This document shows, one piece after another, positions 36,228 to 48,784 of a stretch of DNA of 64,000 nucleotides. Position 1 is the first letter of the stretch. The number at the start of each line of letters is the position of its first letter. The stretch lies in the NCBI RefSeq assembly GCF_001640805.2, contig NC_066842.1, positions 25,323,198-25,387,197 on the forward strand, written 5' to 3'. The DNA is from Lates calcarifer (Eukaryota > Chordata > Actinopteri > Centropomidae). Both the position numbers and the translations under genes were made by a program. The notes under the pieces were generated by a model, which saw nothing but the letters and a program-made list of their open reading frames with translations, did no database searches and had not been told where the DNA came from.

Positions 36228-37440
36228 CATGTGCACAGAAATATGTGGTGGCACCCCTAGGCCTCCTTGCTCAAAGATTTGCCTGGTGAATATGTACCAG
36301 AGTTTTATGCAGTGCTAGAAATCACAATTCTTTCGATCTGTTTGGCATCATCACTTCCATTACTCTTAAGAACATGCTCAGGTGTAGTGGAGACAACAGG
36401 GGGGAAATCAAATAACATTATGGTGGAGTCACTTGATGGAAAAACTAAAACAGCACTTTCCACTCTGCTAGAATGTAACAACCTGCCAGATGACAGATCA
36501 GAGAGCTCACTCCTGAGATTGCACAATATTTCCCACACCTCAGGCGAGTGGCTGACAAGATTCATCTTCTTGACGCCAGTGCAAGAGGATGGACAACGGG
36601 CCCCACAACTTACCATATCCCCAGCACCTTGACTAGGCTGGGTCATTGTTGGTGAGATATGTCTGGTCAGTCAGATGATGTTAATGTCTACAGAACCCAT
36701 GGTCCTCAGAATGGATGTACCTCCCTTTTAAAGCCATGCAAGGAGAGGTTAAGTGGCTCACCCCAGCTTTACTCCTCCAGGAGCACTACTTTGGATTCAT
36801 GCAAAAGGTAATCAACAACCACCAGCAGAGCTGGCTCCTGAACTACAGCCAAGGCAAGAGTGCTGGTATTTGCCCATTTTTAGGACCCCTTCCTTCCTCC
36901 AGAGTTGGTTTGCTTAGAATGGAAGGTTGCATCCAAGAGGAGAACAAGAGAAACATCCACTGATCTTACCAGCTAGACATCACATTTCCTCTCTCCTAGT
37001 CCGGCACTATCATGATCAAGTAGCCCACCAAGGTCATCACTTCACAGAGGGTGCATTGCGTACCGCTGGTCTATATCCATGGCTACTCTGAGTGACCTAT
37101 CTTTTGCACATGTAGGACTGAATGTATTTGGTCCATGGGCTGTGGTAACCCGCTGTACACAAGGAGGTGTGGCTGAGAGCAAAAGACCTCAAGTTTCATT
37201 AACGCCTTGAGGCGCTTTCTGACCATATGTTTTCCCATCAAAGACCTCAGGTCAGACAGAGGCACAAACTTCATTGGAGCTTGCCCCACCCATATGGGTG
37301 AAGAATGATCGGTGTGGCTTGACGAGTCCTTGATGCATTGCTGATGAAAAATGGAGAAATATGTGCCTGTGATTTAGTGCGCATAGGTGTGATTAAGCCC
37401 ATGGCATCAAAATGTTACTCCAGCCAGGTACCCAAAGTTA
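36228..37440 (+). mobile_element. BEL/Pao LTR-retrotransposon relic (protease and integrase parts)
   Basis: Three separated coding islands in the order of a BEL/Pao pol gene, in different frames. First (about 36228-36620) is the retropepsin-like region: a CSKICLV block, then CSGVVETTGG and LLECNNLPDDRS, after which the frame shifts. Second (about 37005-37055) is the integrase zinc-binding region with the HxxxxxHQGHHFTEG pattern. Third (about 37125-37285) is the integrase core: an FGPWAVVTRCTQGG strand, then FINALRRF and RSDRGTNFIGAC around a catalytic aspartate. The reverse transcriptase/RNase H between protease and integrase is almost entirely missing. Frame breaks and stops make it dead. 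No LTRs were recognised. Confidence 0.75.
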
Positions 37441-38339
37441 TGAGAACATCTGTATATATACAGTCTATGGTCATACCATGACCTCCACACAATGTAATTC
37501 CAGCAGTGTGTCATTAGTTTACAAATGATATGCAGACGACCATTTGTTCACTTGTGGAAAAATAGACCAGGAATGATTTGTTGATAGTCATATTGAAATC
37601 ATACCACTAACATTAGGCTACATAAAACTGACACCTTTCAAAGATGGTTTACTCTCTCCCTGTCCGTGTATGTTCCTCTCTGTAGTCTAGGTGTAGAAAG
37701 CTCCGCCCTCCAGCGTTTCTTCCCCCTCCCCTCCAGCCCCACCTCTCCACCTTGAAAGAAGGACACAGAATTGAAACCAAAAACCAGTGACATCGAAAAA
37801 ATATTGTAAAATCATCGTTTTTAAAAAAAAAAAAAAAACTGTCACTGAAAGCTGACAGATCGTCACTGAAAAACACTTAATAATACAAAAGATATTATAA
37901 TATTATAAAGTAAGACAACATTATTGTGAGGTTGTAATTTTTTGATGTCTGTGTTTTATTTTTCAGTAAAACTTTTTTCATCAATGCCAATACTTGTTTC
38001 AATGTAAATACAACCATTAAAGATTTCAATGCAAATGTTTCCTTTTCAGTTCGGGGTTTTGTTTTCAATGCCAAATCTTATTGTCACTCTTCTAGCTCCA
38101 TATCTGTCTCCATACTGGGTTGATATGTAACTTCAAATGAATAATTTTTTTTATTACTGTAACCAGCCTTTCATTTATTAATGCAGCCCAGCTGTAGGAG
38201 TATTATGTGTTGAGGAGAGGAGGACTGTGTTCAGGTGTCCAGACCAGTCTCTGTAAACTCAGCTGTGACTCAGCAGATGTAACAGAGACCCTCAGAGTCC
38301 TGTGACCTCCTCCTGTCCCGCCTGCTCCTCTACACCCCA

Positions 38340-38571
38340 CCCTACCCCTCTTATCTCAGACCCTCAGCCCCTCTTCGGCCCGGCCCGGCCCACAGCCCCT
38401 GAGCCCCGCACCGCTGCTGGCCACGTCTCAACACTCCGCTCTGTTCACAGTGGAGTAACCGAGCAGCTGCAGAGGACGCAGCGGGGGGGGGGGGGGAGAC
38501 AGGAGAGGACCGCGGGGTTCTGAGACACAGACCACCGTCTCCAGGCAGCACGACCCACAACAAAACGGAAG
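38340..38571 (+). promoter_or_regulatory. CpG-rich promoter and inferred non-coding first exon of the chst gene
   Basis: This is a local GC- and CpG-rich island in AT-rich surroundings. It ends at a perfect donor (AACGGAAG/GTAAGAT, junction 38571/38572). The next plus-strand acceptor with a long pyrimidine tract and a coding exon is at 45931/45932, just before the sulfotransferase ORF. This gives a 5' UTR exon plus one coding exon, the usual layout of CHST5/6 genes. The intron would be 7,360 bp. The exon start is unknown. The pairing of exons is inference. Confidence 0.5.
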
Positions 38572-40204
38572 GTAAGATATTTCTGCTTAATATTGGTAGA
38601 TGGAAAATGAACAAAGAGCTTATTATTATTATTCTCCTCTCCTCTTCAACCAGCACCGTTTTGTCTCTTCACCTTGGTGATCCGTGCCGCTAGTTTCCGC
38701 GGACGAACTGTTCATGAAAACGCATCAGTAAATTCGTCTCTTTCGTCCTCAAAGTAGCTGTTTATCTCGAGACTAAACGCAGAGGAAAGTTGTGTTTATT
38801 TAACAGTTTCGTGCCAACACGTCTCCCCCGTTAAATAAAGACACAGTGTCCTCTCTGTAACATCCCATCGGTCCCAGTTAGTCCAGGCGCTTTTAGGATT
38901 TCATCCGTGGGCTCTCACGGTAACAATATTTCATGGAGGTGTTTATGAAAAGAGCTGGCATAACAGGACTTCTCTGGATCTCGTCCTGGGGTGTCCCAGT
39001 TTGAGGCTCGGAGACTTGTAATAGTCCTTGAAAAGGAGAACACGGTCACTGAAATGTGAGGCGCTCACGTGGCTCAGCAGTGTGGTTGGATTAATAAAAT
39101 AAAAGACCATTTAAAGGATTACTTATATTATATGTTTTATATTATGTGTATTAAACAGAAACTCAAATCGTTTGCGACAGGTTACAGTTCTGCCGGGTCA
39201 CAGAGGCTGAGATAGAAACTTCTCATTATCAAAAACTTTAACATGATGGATGGAAGATACATATTGGTCCCCCTTTGGCATCAGGGCTTTCTTACAATTA
39301 TTACCCGTGGTTCATTAGTCAGTGTTAGTTTCCTGAGTTAGCAGGTGTAAAGCAGCAGAGTCCATCTAGGAGAGACCACCAACGAATCTGCCTATTTTAC
39401 CAACAGGCTGTTAGAAGCTATCCCTAATGCAGACCTTCACTAAACATTAGCATACATTCATAAAAAAAAAAAAAAAATCTATAAATATGTTTTCACTTTG
39501 TCATTATGTGTTACTGAGGATTAAAATGTTCTACAATTAAATCTATGACACATTAAAGTGTGTGAAAAGTGAGAGGGGTCTGAATACTTTCTGAAGCCTG
39601 CCTGTCATGGCTCATCTGCAACATGTACTCTACAGCATATTATTTCAAATGAGTCATCGAGGACATGTTTACTTGCCCCGTCAGGTGGTTTTGCATGTCA
39701 GTTGATTCCAGTCATTCTAAGGCTTTTACACACAGCATGTACTGATGTATGAGACACCTCACAACAATGGACAGGAGGACACACAGTTTCCTATTTTTGG
39801 CAGCTGGAGGTAATGTAACAGCATGTCATTAGTGAGGATGGGAGCTCTTTGTTGGAGGCTCACATTGTGTTTGGAGCTGGTTCAGCAGTGAAGTTCAGCA
39901 GCTCTGTGTCGTACAGCATTAATCCTGGGTTTTATGTGGTTTGTTGTTAACTTGCTCCTGTTCAGCAGACTGTTGAGCAATCCAAACCGGTCTAGATTTC
40001 AGGAAATAAAATGTTATTTAAAACTTTGCATTACATGGCTACAGTCCTGCTGAATCACAACCGCACCCACTTAAATCAATTCTCAGATGTCTCCTTGGAA
40101 TGTACTGGGTTTATATGAGAGTTTAAATCCTCATTAACATCAGTAATAAAAAAGACCAGTGTCAGAATGAATTACTCTAAGAAGTGTATTGAAGTTGTTG
40201 TAAT

Positions 40205-40400
40205 TCTGGCTGCGACTAATGCTTACATTTATTATGAATTAAAATGCCAACTAATTTCTTGATTAATTGATAATTGTTCAATCTATGAAATGAATGAAAA
40301 TAGTTTAATTTCCTCTTATAATTTCCTAAAGTTCAAGGTGACAAAAATGTCAACAGTACAAAATCATAAGCTATTCAGTTTATAATGTTAACCTTTTGCA
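40205..40400. repeat. Dispersed fish repeat (GGCTGCGACTAATG type), diverged
   Basis: Begins CTGGCTGCGACTAATGC and continues with an ATTAATTGATAATTGTTCAA segment and an AAGTTCAAGGTGACAAAAAT segment. I know this ordered set from a very abundant fish interspersed repeat. Non-coding. Confidence 0.6.
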
Positions 40401-41312
40401 CTTAAAAATTAAGATTAATTTCAAATCTATTAAAAGTTTCAGCTTTAGATGTACTCATTAAACTTGAAAGGCAGTGATTGAATTAAATAAACCACTGTGT
40501 TTCCAGGGATGTTATCGACAGGATTCACGATTCATGGAAAAGAAGAATAAAATGTAAAACAGAGGCGGATCGCTTTTTCCTGTGTGCTCCAGTAGAGTTG
40601 TTACTGTGTAACCAGTTTAGAGATGAGAGGCATGATAAGATGACAGCTTTATGATGAGCTGTAAAGGGTTTTATTCACAGACTCAAAATGAAACCTTGAT
40701 AGTGATCATTGGTGTGAAAAACAGCAGCTGTAGAGAAGAACTGAGGCTGAATGATAAAGAGAGAGAAGAGTGAGGACGTCTGGTGTTTACCTTTGTATCC
40801 TGAGGGTTTGAGGGAGAGGAGTTCGTGTCAGGGCTTGTTCAATGAACACAACAGATTATGGTACGCTTGCATGGATCACCTCAGTCAGCAGTGATCCTGG
40901 TCGCCCACTGGAAACTTTGAAGGACAGTTTCTCATGACACTGTGTCTGTGTTCTCTTCTTCTCTTTTTGTTGGTGAATTCATGTAAAGGCAGGAACAGAC
41001 CACTGAGTAGGTGTGGTGGGTGTCCCTGCCTATAATCTAACGCTAAAAGAATTTCTCTGTCACTGTAGAGCTTTATCCTCCCATGATGCTTGAGAGCCTT
41101 TTCTACTCTGAAACTGTAAAGCTCATGACCTGTTTGCCAGAAACTTTAACAAAAAAAAAAACCAAATCATTTAAAGCAATCACTCATCACTGAATATAGA
41201 TTAATTATAGATTATTAACATTAAGGCATGAGAACATCAGAATTTGATTATTACAGTAAATTTACATACTTCCCTCCTCTCACACTTGTACTCAGCTGCA
41301 TCTACACACATG

Positions 41313-41341
41313 CGCACACACACACACACACACACACACAC
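41313..41341. repeat. (AC)n microsatellite
   Basis: AC run with one GCGC interruption. Confidence 0.85.
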
Positions 41342-44300
41342 TGCTTGCACATGTGGCATATGTGGTTTTAGAGACTGGTTCACTTGAGTACTTTATGTTC
41401 CCTCCAGTCTTCCAGCTTGTTCTCTCCAGCTCACATGCATGTGTTTGTTACCAGACGATTGAGTTTAAAACATTCATACGAACTGCAGGTGTACATGTTG
41501 GGTTATTTAACCATGACAGCATCAAAGGCTTTAAACAACAGAGGAGAGAGCAGAGTTCAAGTTCACACAACACAGTTTTATACTAATACACAAAATTATA
41601 CAAAGAAATTTGTCTCAATAATCAAATACCTGGAATTTAAGCGTTTTTCCACAAAAAACCAATGATGAGCTCATGAGTTACCTAACCTGTACAATCTAAA
41701 GGTTTTTACTTCGCATTTTCAAAGATACCACAGCTTCATGATGACATTTCTGATTCAGTGAGGTTGTTTTTGAAAATCGCAAAAAAAGAAGAAAAAAAAC
41801 TGAGACTAATCATGCAGATATTTAAAGTCTGATATGTCGTCTAAGAGTTGACTAATTAAAATTGTCATATATTAAAATAATTGTTTTCTTAATGTGATTG
41901 TTTCTTAGTTGAAGTGCAGGGTATTTGATCTTATCTAACTAAAAATCTCTGCAAGAGGAAGTCTGTCTGTCTTTTAGACAGTATTTCAATTTGACAACCA
42001 CTCGTCCAATCAACTTCAAATCTGAAGAGTACGAGGAGGACCCAAGGAAGTACAATGTTGAATCTGAAATTTTTTGGTTGAGCAGTTCTCAAGAAAGTTT
42101 CAAACATTGCTTTTCTATATACTTTCTGACCCTGTACCTCCAGGGTATGTTTCTGGAACAGGTAATTTTTCATACCCAACAGACACATTTTGAACAGGCA
42201 CTCCACTAATGCACTACATTTAAAATACATGCCTCAAAGTACAACAAATACAAAGTAACTCGTGGACACGACAGCTTTCTGAGATGGCCTGGATTGTTTC
42301 TAATGCAACATGGCTCCATGTGGTAAAGAGCTGCCTGAACAACCAGATTGTAAAACTTTATAAACAATGGAGTTGAAACATTCCTGCATCAGTCATAAGG
42401 AAAGACAGGAAGAGCCATGCTTGCAATAACAGGAGGAGCAGTGGCCATCCAGGGCTCTAGACTAACCTTTTCCACTAGTAACACTGGTGCTCTCACTTAA
42501 ATCAACATACAACGCAATACAATCAGATTTTTCCCTTCTTAACTGTATTACTAATAAATGCTTTGGTTATAATTAGACAATTTACAGAAATAATAATGTG
42601 GTGTTGTGTTTTAAAGCATTATTAAAATCTACAATATGGGGCAAAATGTAGTAGTCTAATCGGACACAGTTTTCCCTCTGCTGCTGCTGCGATTCACTGC
42701 CTGCAGGTACTGCCTGTAAAGTTTACAATAATCTGTCAGATTTTAAGATTTTTGTCTGTCTCTGCTGGATGTCTGTGTGTCTGTCAGTCTCCTGTCATTC
42801 CCCCTCAAAGTATCAGCATTTGAAAAGCAGTATGACCGATGTAAAGTTATTGCAAAGAAGGCAAGAGAACGTCGTGCTGCTGTTTGTTCCGTGTGATTTA
42901 TTCTGTGGTTCATTACATGTACGTTCTATACCACTTATTGTTGGAATAAATACATTTTGGATCTGTATATTTTCATTCTCATCCTTGAATTAGTACATAG
43001 AGCAGTTAATATTTCAATGATATCTTAAATGGTAATGCTCCATCACATGTTTTACATGTATATAGTGAATCCTGGACTGAAGCTTGACTTTCAAAAATTA
43101 TATTTCAAATCACAATTGCAATATCTGTCCGAAAAATCACATTTTTTTCCCAAAATCATTCGACCCTATTTATGGCAAACCAAGATAAACCCTAGATACA
43201 AAGTACATACAGACAGCTATCCCTTGACACTCTTCGTACCATTTTGATATCAGCTTGACCAGCGTGCTGTGGTTGTGTAGAACATGTCAGGAGACTGCAG
43301 ACAAAACATTTGAAAATATCACTTTTTTAAATGCTTGTTGAACAGGTGGTTTGATTAAGTTCTCTGTTTTTTTGCTTTCTGTTGGACTTACAGCAACAAG
43401 TGTAGTTGTCATCAACTCAAATTATCTTAACTTCACCTGGGTCACTGTGTCCACTGCAGCTGATCATTTTGTGTGAGCAGCTCAGCCCAGGCAGACAGGA
43501 CAGAAAAGCAGCACGACAGCAAACAATGAAATAGAAAATCAATATGTGGTGGTCCGTGTTGATATTGAGGCAGGCAGCCATAAATAAATCAGTGTATGGC
43601 AAACACTGGACCCTGGTGCCAGGATCATCTGTGGAAAGTAGTGACTGATCAGACAGTGCAAAGGACATTGTATGAAGTCAACCTCTAAAGACTGCATCCA
43701 AGAGGAAAACCATTGTTCACAAAACAGCACAAAACTGCAAAAGTAAACTTTGCCAAAGAACATGAAAAGTGGATTGTGGATGATGATGTACACTGTTGTA
43801 GTGGACACAAATTCTTGCATCGGTTGCAGGCGATTTAGGAGTAATGGGACATATGTAATGGACATACAGAGACTGCATTAAATAGGTTAAAATAAAGACA
43901 CTCAAAATTATGACCAGAACACAAGCTGAACAGGAAACAGAGACACCAGGAGTCTTCTCTATCTCCAGACCAGCGATTAGCACATCAAGGAGGTGTATGA
44001 TCAGCTCAAAGGTCAGATTAACTTAACTGGGAACTGGCATCTCCCTATTTTTGCTTATGCCCAAAATCATATGAAATGATTGTCCAGCCATTCTGTAACC
44101 CAAATCATATTCAGCAGATATTTTGTGAAATATTTGGTGAAAATCTGAGATCTCCAAGACATTCCAATGCTAAGATATTCATTGTAATATTCAAGCCAAT
44201 ATTTACCATGGAACTATGTCTAATTCAACATCTTCCACGCAATGCAGTGTCATGCCTGAGTTCATTTTGATTATTATTCTTCATTTGTTAATGAAACAGC

Positions 44301-44804
44301 TGTTATGTACCACCATTCATTCATTAATAGTGTTAGAAACTATTTATGTTTGTTCAGTTTTGTCTTATTAATCACCTTTATTATGTTTATTATGTTTAGG
44401 CTTTGTGATTGATGTGATCCACTTTATAGTGTTTCTTTCTCATCAGTAACAGTGCTGTTCGTATGATGTCTAATGTTTTAAATGGTCATGATGAAAAGCA
44501 AATATGTGATTTGTGCACAGGAACTCTAAATCAAATAATTTAGAGTCTAATAATCAATAATAATAATAATATGTTTGATTTTATTTATATATGTATATAT
44601 ATTTACAAGGATCCCTTGAATGGAAAGTTACAGCTTCAGATATTAGACTGAGTGGATTTACTTTTACTGTCTTAAATTATTTTCCTGAAATGGAAAGTAG
44701 TGCCCTGAAATGACACTGCACTTCCTTAAGTAAAGAATATATTAGAATGAATTAAAACCTGTCAAGTCATGCAGTCAGGTCTAGAGTATTTCAGCACTGA
44801 TTGT

Positions 44805-44890
44805 ACAGTGAGATAAAATCACCCTTTATTAGTCCCAAAGTGGGGAAAGTGACAGTGACATCACATGGCAGAAGTGCAATCACATACATA
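44805..44890. repeat. Retroelement 3'-end scrap
   Basis: The phrase CCTTTATTAGTCCCAAAGTG followed by GGGAAAGTGACAGTG is the second type of fish Rex/CR1-like tail, comparable to the scrap at 36140-36205. Confidence 0.55.
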
Positions 44891-46040
44891 TTGTAAACGA
44901 TTGTGAAAAGCTTTTCAGTGGTAGTGTTTTCTGTCTCTCAGCCAGATTGGATGACGGTCAACACAGAAGATGCTTAGTCACTTGACTCCTTCCTTCCCAC
45001 ACCTTCTTTCCCTCTCTTATCTATTTAGTGTTTCCTGTAAAAAGAACCCACACTGACCTGAACTGGATTTCTGAGTAGTTCCTTTTCTGCTATGATTTTG
45101 TGCGTGGCTTTGTGAATGTGTTTAGGAACGTATAACCTCTATAGGTACATAAAGGTTATAGGTTGATACATTAATGACCTCCACTGGTCAAAGAATTTAG
45201 ACTTGTGTTTATCTTGTCATTGATACTGGGTTGTAGCCACAGATTGGATATAAATGTCCATGGTCTATGCTCTGTAGTTCTGAAGAATTTCCCTTATCTC
45301 TGTATCTGTCCATTCATGGCCTCCATCCATCAGATAAAGGCAGCATTGTTCTAAGTGGGAATGTGGTTCTTGCTTTGTTTGTTGCAGGTCACATACAATC
45401 TGAAGGACATTTGCATGATATTGAGCCCTTCTCAACTTTCCCCTGCTATGTCGCTGGGTGCTTTTGGAGTCTCTGTATGAATGGCAGCCTGTTGCTGTCT
45501 CAGCTGTTGAGCCTGTATGTGTGAATGGTGAACAGAAATTTTAATTTTCTGGCACCACTTCCTGTAGACATGAGACTCACCTTGATGTTGTCGGCTGTCT
45601 TAGTTTGTTAGTTGTTCTTTTGCTCTGTTTTCATCAGCTTGGCAAAGCTTGCTGTCTGCAGGTACTACATAATAAACTTAACTTACTAAAAGTGCCTCTG
45701 AAACTGTCAAGAGTTGCTGTTTCTTTTAGCTCAACAACCTTTAGTCACTGCATACATCAAAAACCGGTTTTATTATTTCTTATTTTAGTAATACTGTGTT
45801 AGGATGAAGGTGATTTGCAAGGAAAATTATATTGTGGGTAAATGCATGTTCAACATCTATTTCCATATCCATTTCCACCTTACTCCCTCACCCCTCTCTC
45901 TCTCTCTTTGGCTCTCTCTCCTTCTATTCAGGTCTTGCATCCACCCTCAGTCCTGCAGAGGCAACACACACCTCCACAGGAGACGAAAAAAGGAAAGACC
46001 CATATCAGGGATCAGACACTGACAGTGATCCGCAGCCACC

Positions 46041-47132
46041 ATGTTCCGCTGCAGGGTGAACCTCAGCACCATGATTTTCCTGGTGATTCTGCAGGGTGCA
46101 GCGGTGGTGCTGTTCTGCGGCTGGTACGTCCAGCTCAGTCCCTGCAGCACTGCCCCCTCCAACGACAAAGTTCACGTTCTGCTGCTGTCGTCATGGCGAT
46201 CAGGCTCGTCCTTCCTTGGTCAGGTGTTCAGTCAGCACCCATCTGTCTTCTACCTTATGGAGCCTGCTTGGCACGTGTGGACCAAACTGCAGAAATCTGG
46301 AGCACGGGTGCTCCGAATGGCTGTGAGGGATCTATTACGGAGTGTTTTCCAGTGCGACATCTCAGTGATGGAGGCCTACCTTCCGGAGCACCACAATGTT
46401 TCCTCCTTGTTTATGTGGAGTCACAGTCGAGCACTGTGCTCACCGCCAGCCTGTCCTCTCACACCACGCAACCACTTCAGCAACCAGACTCGCTGTTTGC
46501 AAACATGTGATGCTATGGGCCTGCAGGGGGTGCAGGAGGCCTGCAGCACTTACAGTCACGTGGTGTTAAAAGAAGTGCGTTTTTTTGAGCTGGAATCCCT
46601 CTATCCACTTTTGCAGGACCCAAACCTAGATCTCCGCATCATCCACTTGGTCAGAGACCCACGGGCTGTGGTGCGGTCTAGAGAGGAGTCAGCCAGAGCC
46701 TTTGAGAGCGACAACGCCCTTGTCTTGGAGCACAGAAACATACCAGCAGGGGAGGTGCAGTATCAAGTCATGCAGGAGATCTGTCGTAGCCATGTGCGCA
46801 TAAATGAGAGGGCCGTCCTGAAGCCCCCTCCGTTTTTAAAAGGCCGCTACAAAATGGTCCGCTATGAGGATGTGGCACGCAACCCACTCGAGGAAATAAC
46901 CGCCATGTATGACTTTGTAGGTCTGGAGATGACCAAACAGTTGGAGGAGTGGATCTACAGGGTGACCCATGGAAAAGGCAAAGGCTCCAGGAAAGAGGCC
47001 TTTAAAATCACCTCACGAAATGCAGCCGATGTCTCCCAGGCTTGGCGTACCATGCTGCCGCACAACAAGGTCAGACGAATCCAGGAAGTGTGTAAAGGGG
47101 CCATGTCAGCTGCTCGGGTACAGGACTGTTAA
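46041..47132 (+). CDS. Carbohydrate (N-acetylglucosamine 6-O) sulfotransferase, CHST5/CHST6 type, with a C-terminal frameshift
   Basis: Golgi type II membrane enzyme moving sulfate from PAPS to C6 of GlcNAc in glycans such as keratan sulfate. The ATG sits in a strong GCCACC context, 110 bases into an exon with a strong acceptor (45931/45932). Membrane anchor is about residues 9-30. The 5'-phosphosulfate loop [15 protein letters not shown] is at about 47-61, the EPAWHVW motif follows, and the 3'-phosphate motif [13 protein letters not shown] is at about 204-216. Sequons are at N119 and N148. The frame stops after 363 residues, short for the family. A shift of one base at about 47106 opens another frame that continues the family's C-terminal end ([13 protein letters not shown] ... 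PREPYQFSW) to TAA 47236-47238, predicting about 398 residues, close to human CHST6 (395). The annotated stop is therefore probably not ancestral. CHST5 versus CHST6 cannot be decided; order next to tmem231 fits either. The equal-strand 46096-46510 frames are shadows. Confidence 0.9.
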   Translation: MFRCRVNLSTMIFLVILQGAAVVLFCGWYVQLSPCSTAPSNDKVHVLLLSSWRSGSSFLGQVFSQHPSVFYLMEPAWHVWTKLQKSGARVLRMAVRDLLRSVFQCDISVMEAYLPEHHNVSSLFMWSHSRALCSPPACPLTPRNHFSNQTRCLQTCDAMGLQGVQEACSTYSHVVLKEVRFFELESLYPLLQDPNLDLRIIHLVRDPRAVVRSREESARAFESDNALVLEHRNIPAGEVQYQVMQEICRSHVRINERAVLKPPPFLKGRYKMVRYEDVARNPLEEITAMYDFVGLEMTKQLEEWIYRVTHGKGKGSRKEAFKITSRNAADVSQAWRTMLPHNKVRRIQEVCKGAMSAARVQDC

Positions 47133-47238
47133 CAGTGAAAAAGAACAAAAGAGGCTTGACATAGATCTGCTGGTGCCACGGGAACCGTATCAGTTCAGCT
47201 GGTTGCCAGCTAAAACAGAGCACCCAAGTAAAACTTAA
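47103..47238 (+). pseudogene. Frameshifted C-terminal end of the chst coding region
   Basis: The stretch encodes about 43 residues of conserved sulfotransferase C-terminus but lies in the +1 frame relative to the upstream coding sequence. The likely lesion is one extra T after the ATG codon at 47103-47105. The downstream frame has no further damage up to its TAA, which argues for a recent mutation or a base-calling error rather than old decay. Confidence 0.8.
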
Positions 47239-47712
47239 AACTTGAATGACATTATCACCAAGAGGCCACAGAGAACTGGTATTACTGGCTGCATAAGTCT
47301 TTGGTGAGTGCTGTCAAAGAGTGAGTCATCAACTGAGACAACAGCGGTATGATGTTCATTGATAAAGGATTGATTTGTGATTAATGCACAACTCTCACTG
47401 TTAGTGGATAAGAGGATTCAAATGTGATTTGACAGCACAGCAGGATTGTATGATGTTGCTGTTTGTTAGATTTCGTAACGCAGTATAAACGGGCTGATGT
47501 AAGAGCTGGAAAATACTTTATCTCTGGAAAAACTGGAAAACAAGGTACCCGATTCTCTGAGATTTACTGACATGTTGTTGTTTCCTGAAGTAAGAAACAA
47601 GACTCATTTTTCAGCAGTTACTCACATTGTCTTTTAGTCCTCCCAAGTCTTCCCTAAAGATTTTACAATGGGGATGAGTTTGTGCTGCAAAGATTTGTAT
47701 AATTCAATGCTC

Positions 47713-48533
47713 AATAATTCAGTGGGACAGATAACAGATACATTCATGGTCAGGCGCAAAGAGATTTTATTTTTAAAAAGCAGCACTGATAAATAACTTT
47801 CCACCTTCATGGTTTGTAACTAGTGAGCTCATTTTGGCCACAGAATGCACTCTTCCCTGCACAAAGTGAATCTGGTTCAGTGCAAACATTCAGTCACAAC
47901 ATGTTCAGCAGTGCTGTGTTGTCAGTCTGTGAAGTCTTTTGGAGAGTTGTGATATTTTGTGGACCTGCTGCCAAGCAGTCAGTGTGGACCAGAGAACTAA
48001 GGTAAATTCAGTCCATTTGAATCCACATTGTTTTCAGCTGGGCATCATGCCAGTGTGGCCTGAAGGCCTGATCTGTCCCAACAGGAGAGTGTGAACCAGT
48101 GATGACGCTCCCACAGAGGAGGAGAGGCCAGTCTGAGGCCAGTGACGTCATTTAGACTGGACATTTGTTTTTATATCTGGGAAGGTAAGGAAGCACATTT
48201 ACACTGTTAGCCAGAAAACTGCAGAGGTTCGCTTATAGCTTGGTGAGCTGAATTTGAATCAGCAGAGTCATTAAAGCTGCATCAGCTGACTGAGTGGAGC
48301 TGAATTAGTAAAGTAGTAAAACATGATTGTTGACAGTGTTCAGTAGTTTAGCTGCACCCAGATGTTTACTTCACCTGGCTAACTGTAGATCTGCTTCCTG
48401 GATTTGACCATCTCTTTATTTATGTTATCTTTTACTGATTGATTAATAACTAATTACACTGACACACCAAATGGGTAGAGTTTTTGAGTAGAGTTTGTTT
48501 GATAATGATTAAAGATCAAATCATTTAGTCAGT
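47713..48533. repeat. Direct duplication, copy B (partner at 24941-25690)
   Basis: This is the longer copy (821 vs 750 bases), in the same orientation 22.8 kb from copy A, starting 475 bases after the end of the chst frameshifted C-terminus. It keeps the CRE (48143-48150), TATA-like and donor-like sites. The extra bases are concentrated between about 48200 and 48410. After the end the flanks differ, though a similar AGTTATTA phrase further on (near 48600) suggests copy A may also have a deletion at that side. Confidence 0.85.
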
Positions 48534-48726
48534 AGTAGAACTTTAAATCATGTTGATTTTCAGCCTCTGAGCCGACTTCAACACTAACTACTGTTAGTAG
48601 TTATTATCTAGATTCTCTGAGTGTGTTTCCTGTTGATTTATCACAGCTCAAGGAATCAAAGTACAGTAGTTTCCCTAATACACCAACTGTAGTATTAATT
48701 TTTATTTCTCATGTGCATCATGTGTA

Positions 48727-48784
48727 CCCCCCCCCCCCCCCCCCCCCCCCCCCCCGCCCCCCCCCCCCACACACACACACACAC
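48727..48784. repeat. Poly-C tract followed by (AC)n
   Basis: About 43 bases of C with one G, then AC units. Such tracts are error-prone in sequencing, so the length is unreliable. Confidence 0.9.

Larger units (their letters stand above)
30814..38300. other. Intergenic stretch, repeat-rich
   Basis: Holds the microsatellites, dispersed repeats and BEL/Pao relic listed separately. 34900-36130 is AT-rich with nothing I can name. Two consecutive exon-like open segments at 34314-34798 are described under findings. Confidence 0.5.
38572..45931 (+). other. Presumed chst intron 1: repeats, no gene seen
   Basis: Contains the dispersed repeats at 40205-40400 and 44805-44890, an AC microsatellite at 41313-41341 and poly-A runs. 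Phrases around 41985-42180 look like another old fish repeat, unclassified. No open frame here has a recognisable domain. Confidence 0.5.

Noticed and set aside
36305..36646. 113-codon minus-strand frame
   Set aside because: Antisense of the BEL/Pao protease region.
38302..38656. Pro/Ser-rich frames on both strands in the CpG island
   Set aside because: GC-rich promoter DNA gives long frames by chance; the island ends in a splice donor and fits a non-coding exon.
45842..46510. 222-codon plus-strand frame overlapping chst
   Set aside because: Lies in another frame over the 5' UTR and sulfotransferase coding sequence; no family similarity, while the 46041 frame has all motifs.
24941..48533. 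Interpretation of the paired blocks as the two LTRs of one element
   Set aside because: The 22 kb between them holds a host gene with intron and unrelated repeats, the BEL relic is internal but lacks primer-binding or LTR signals, and the blocks lack TG...CA ends.
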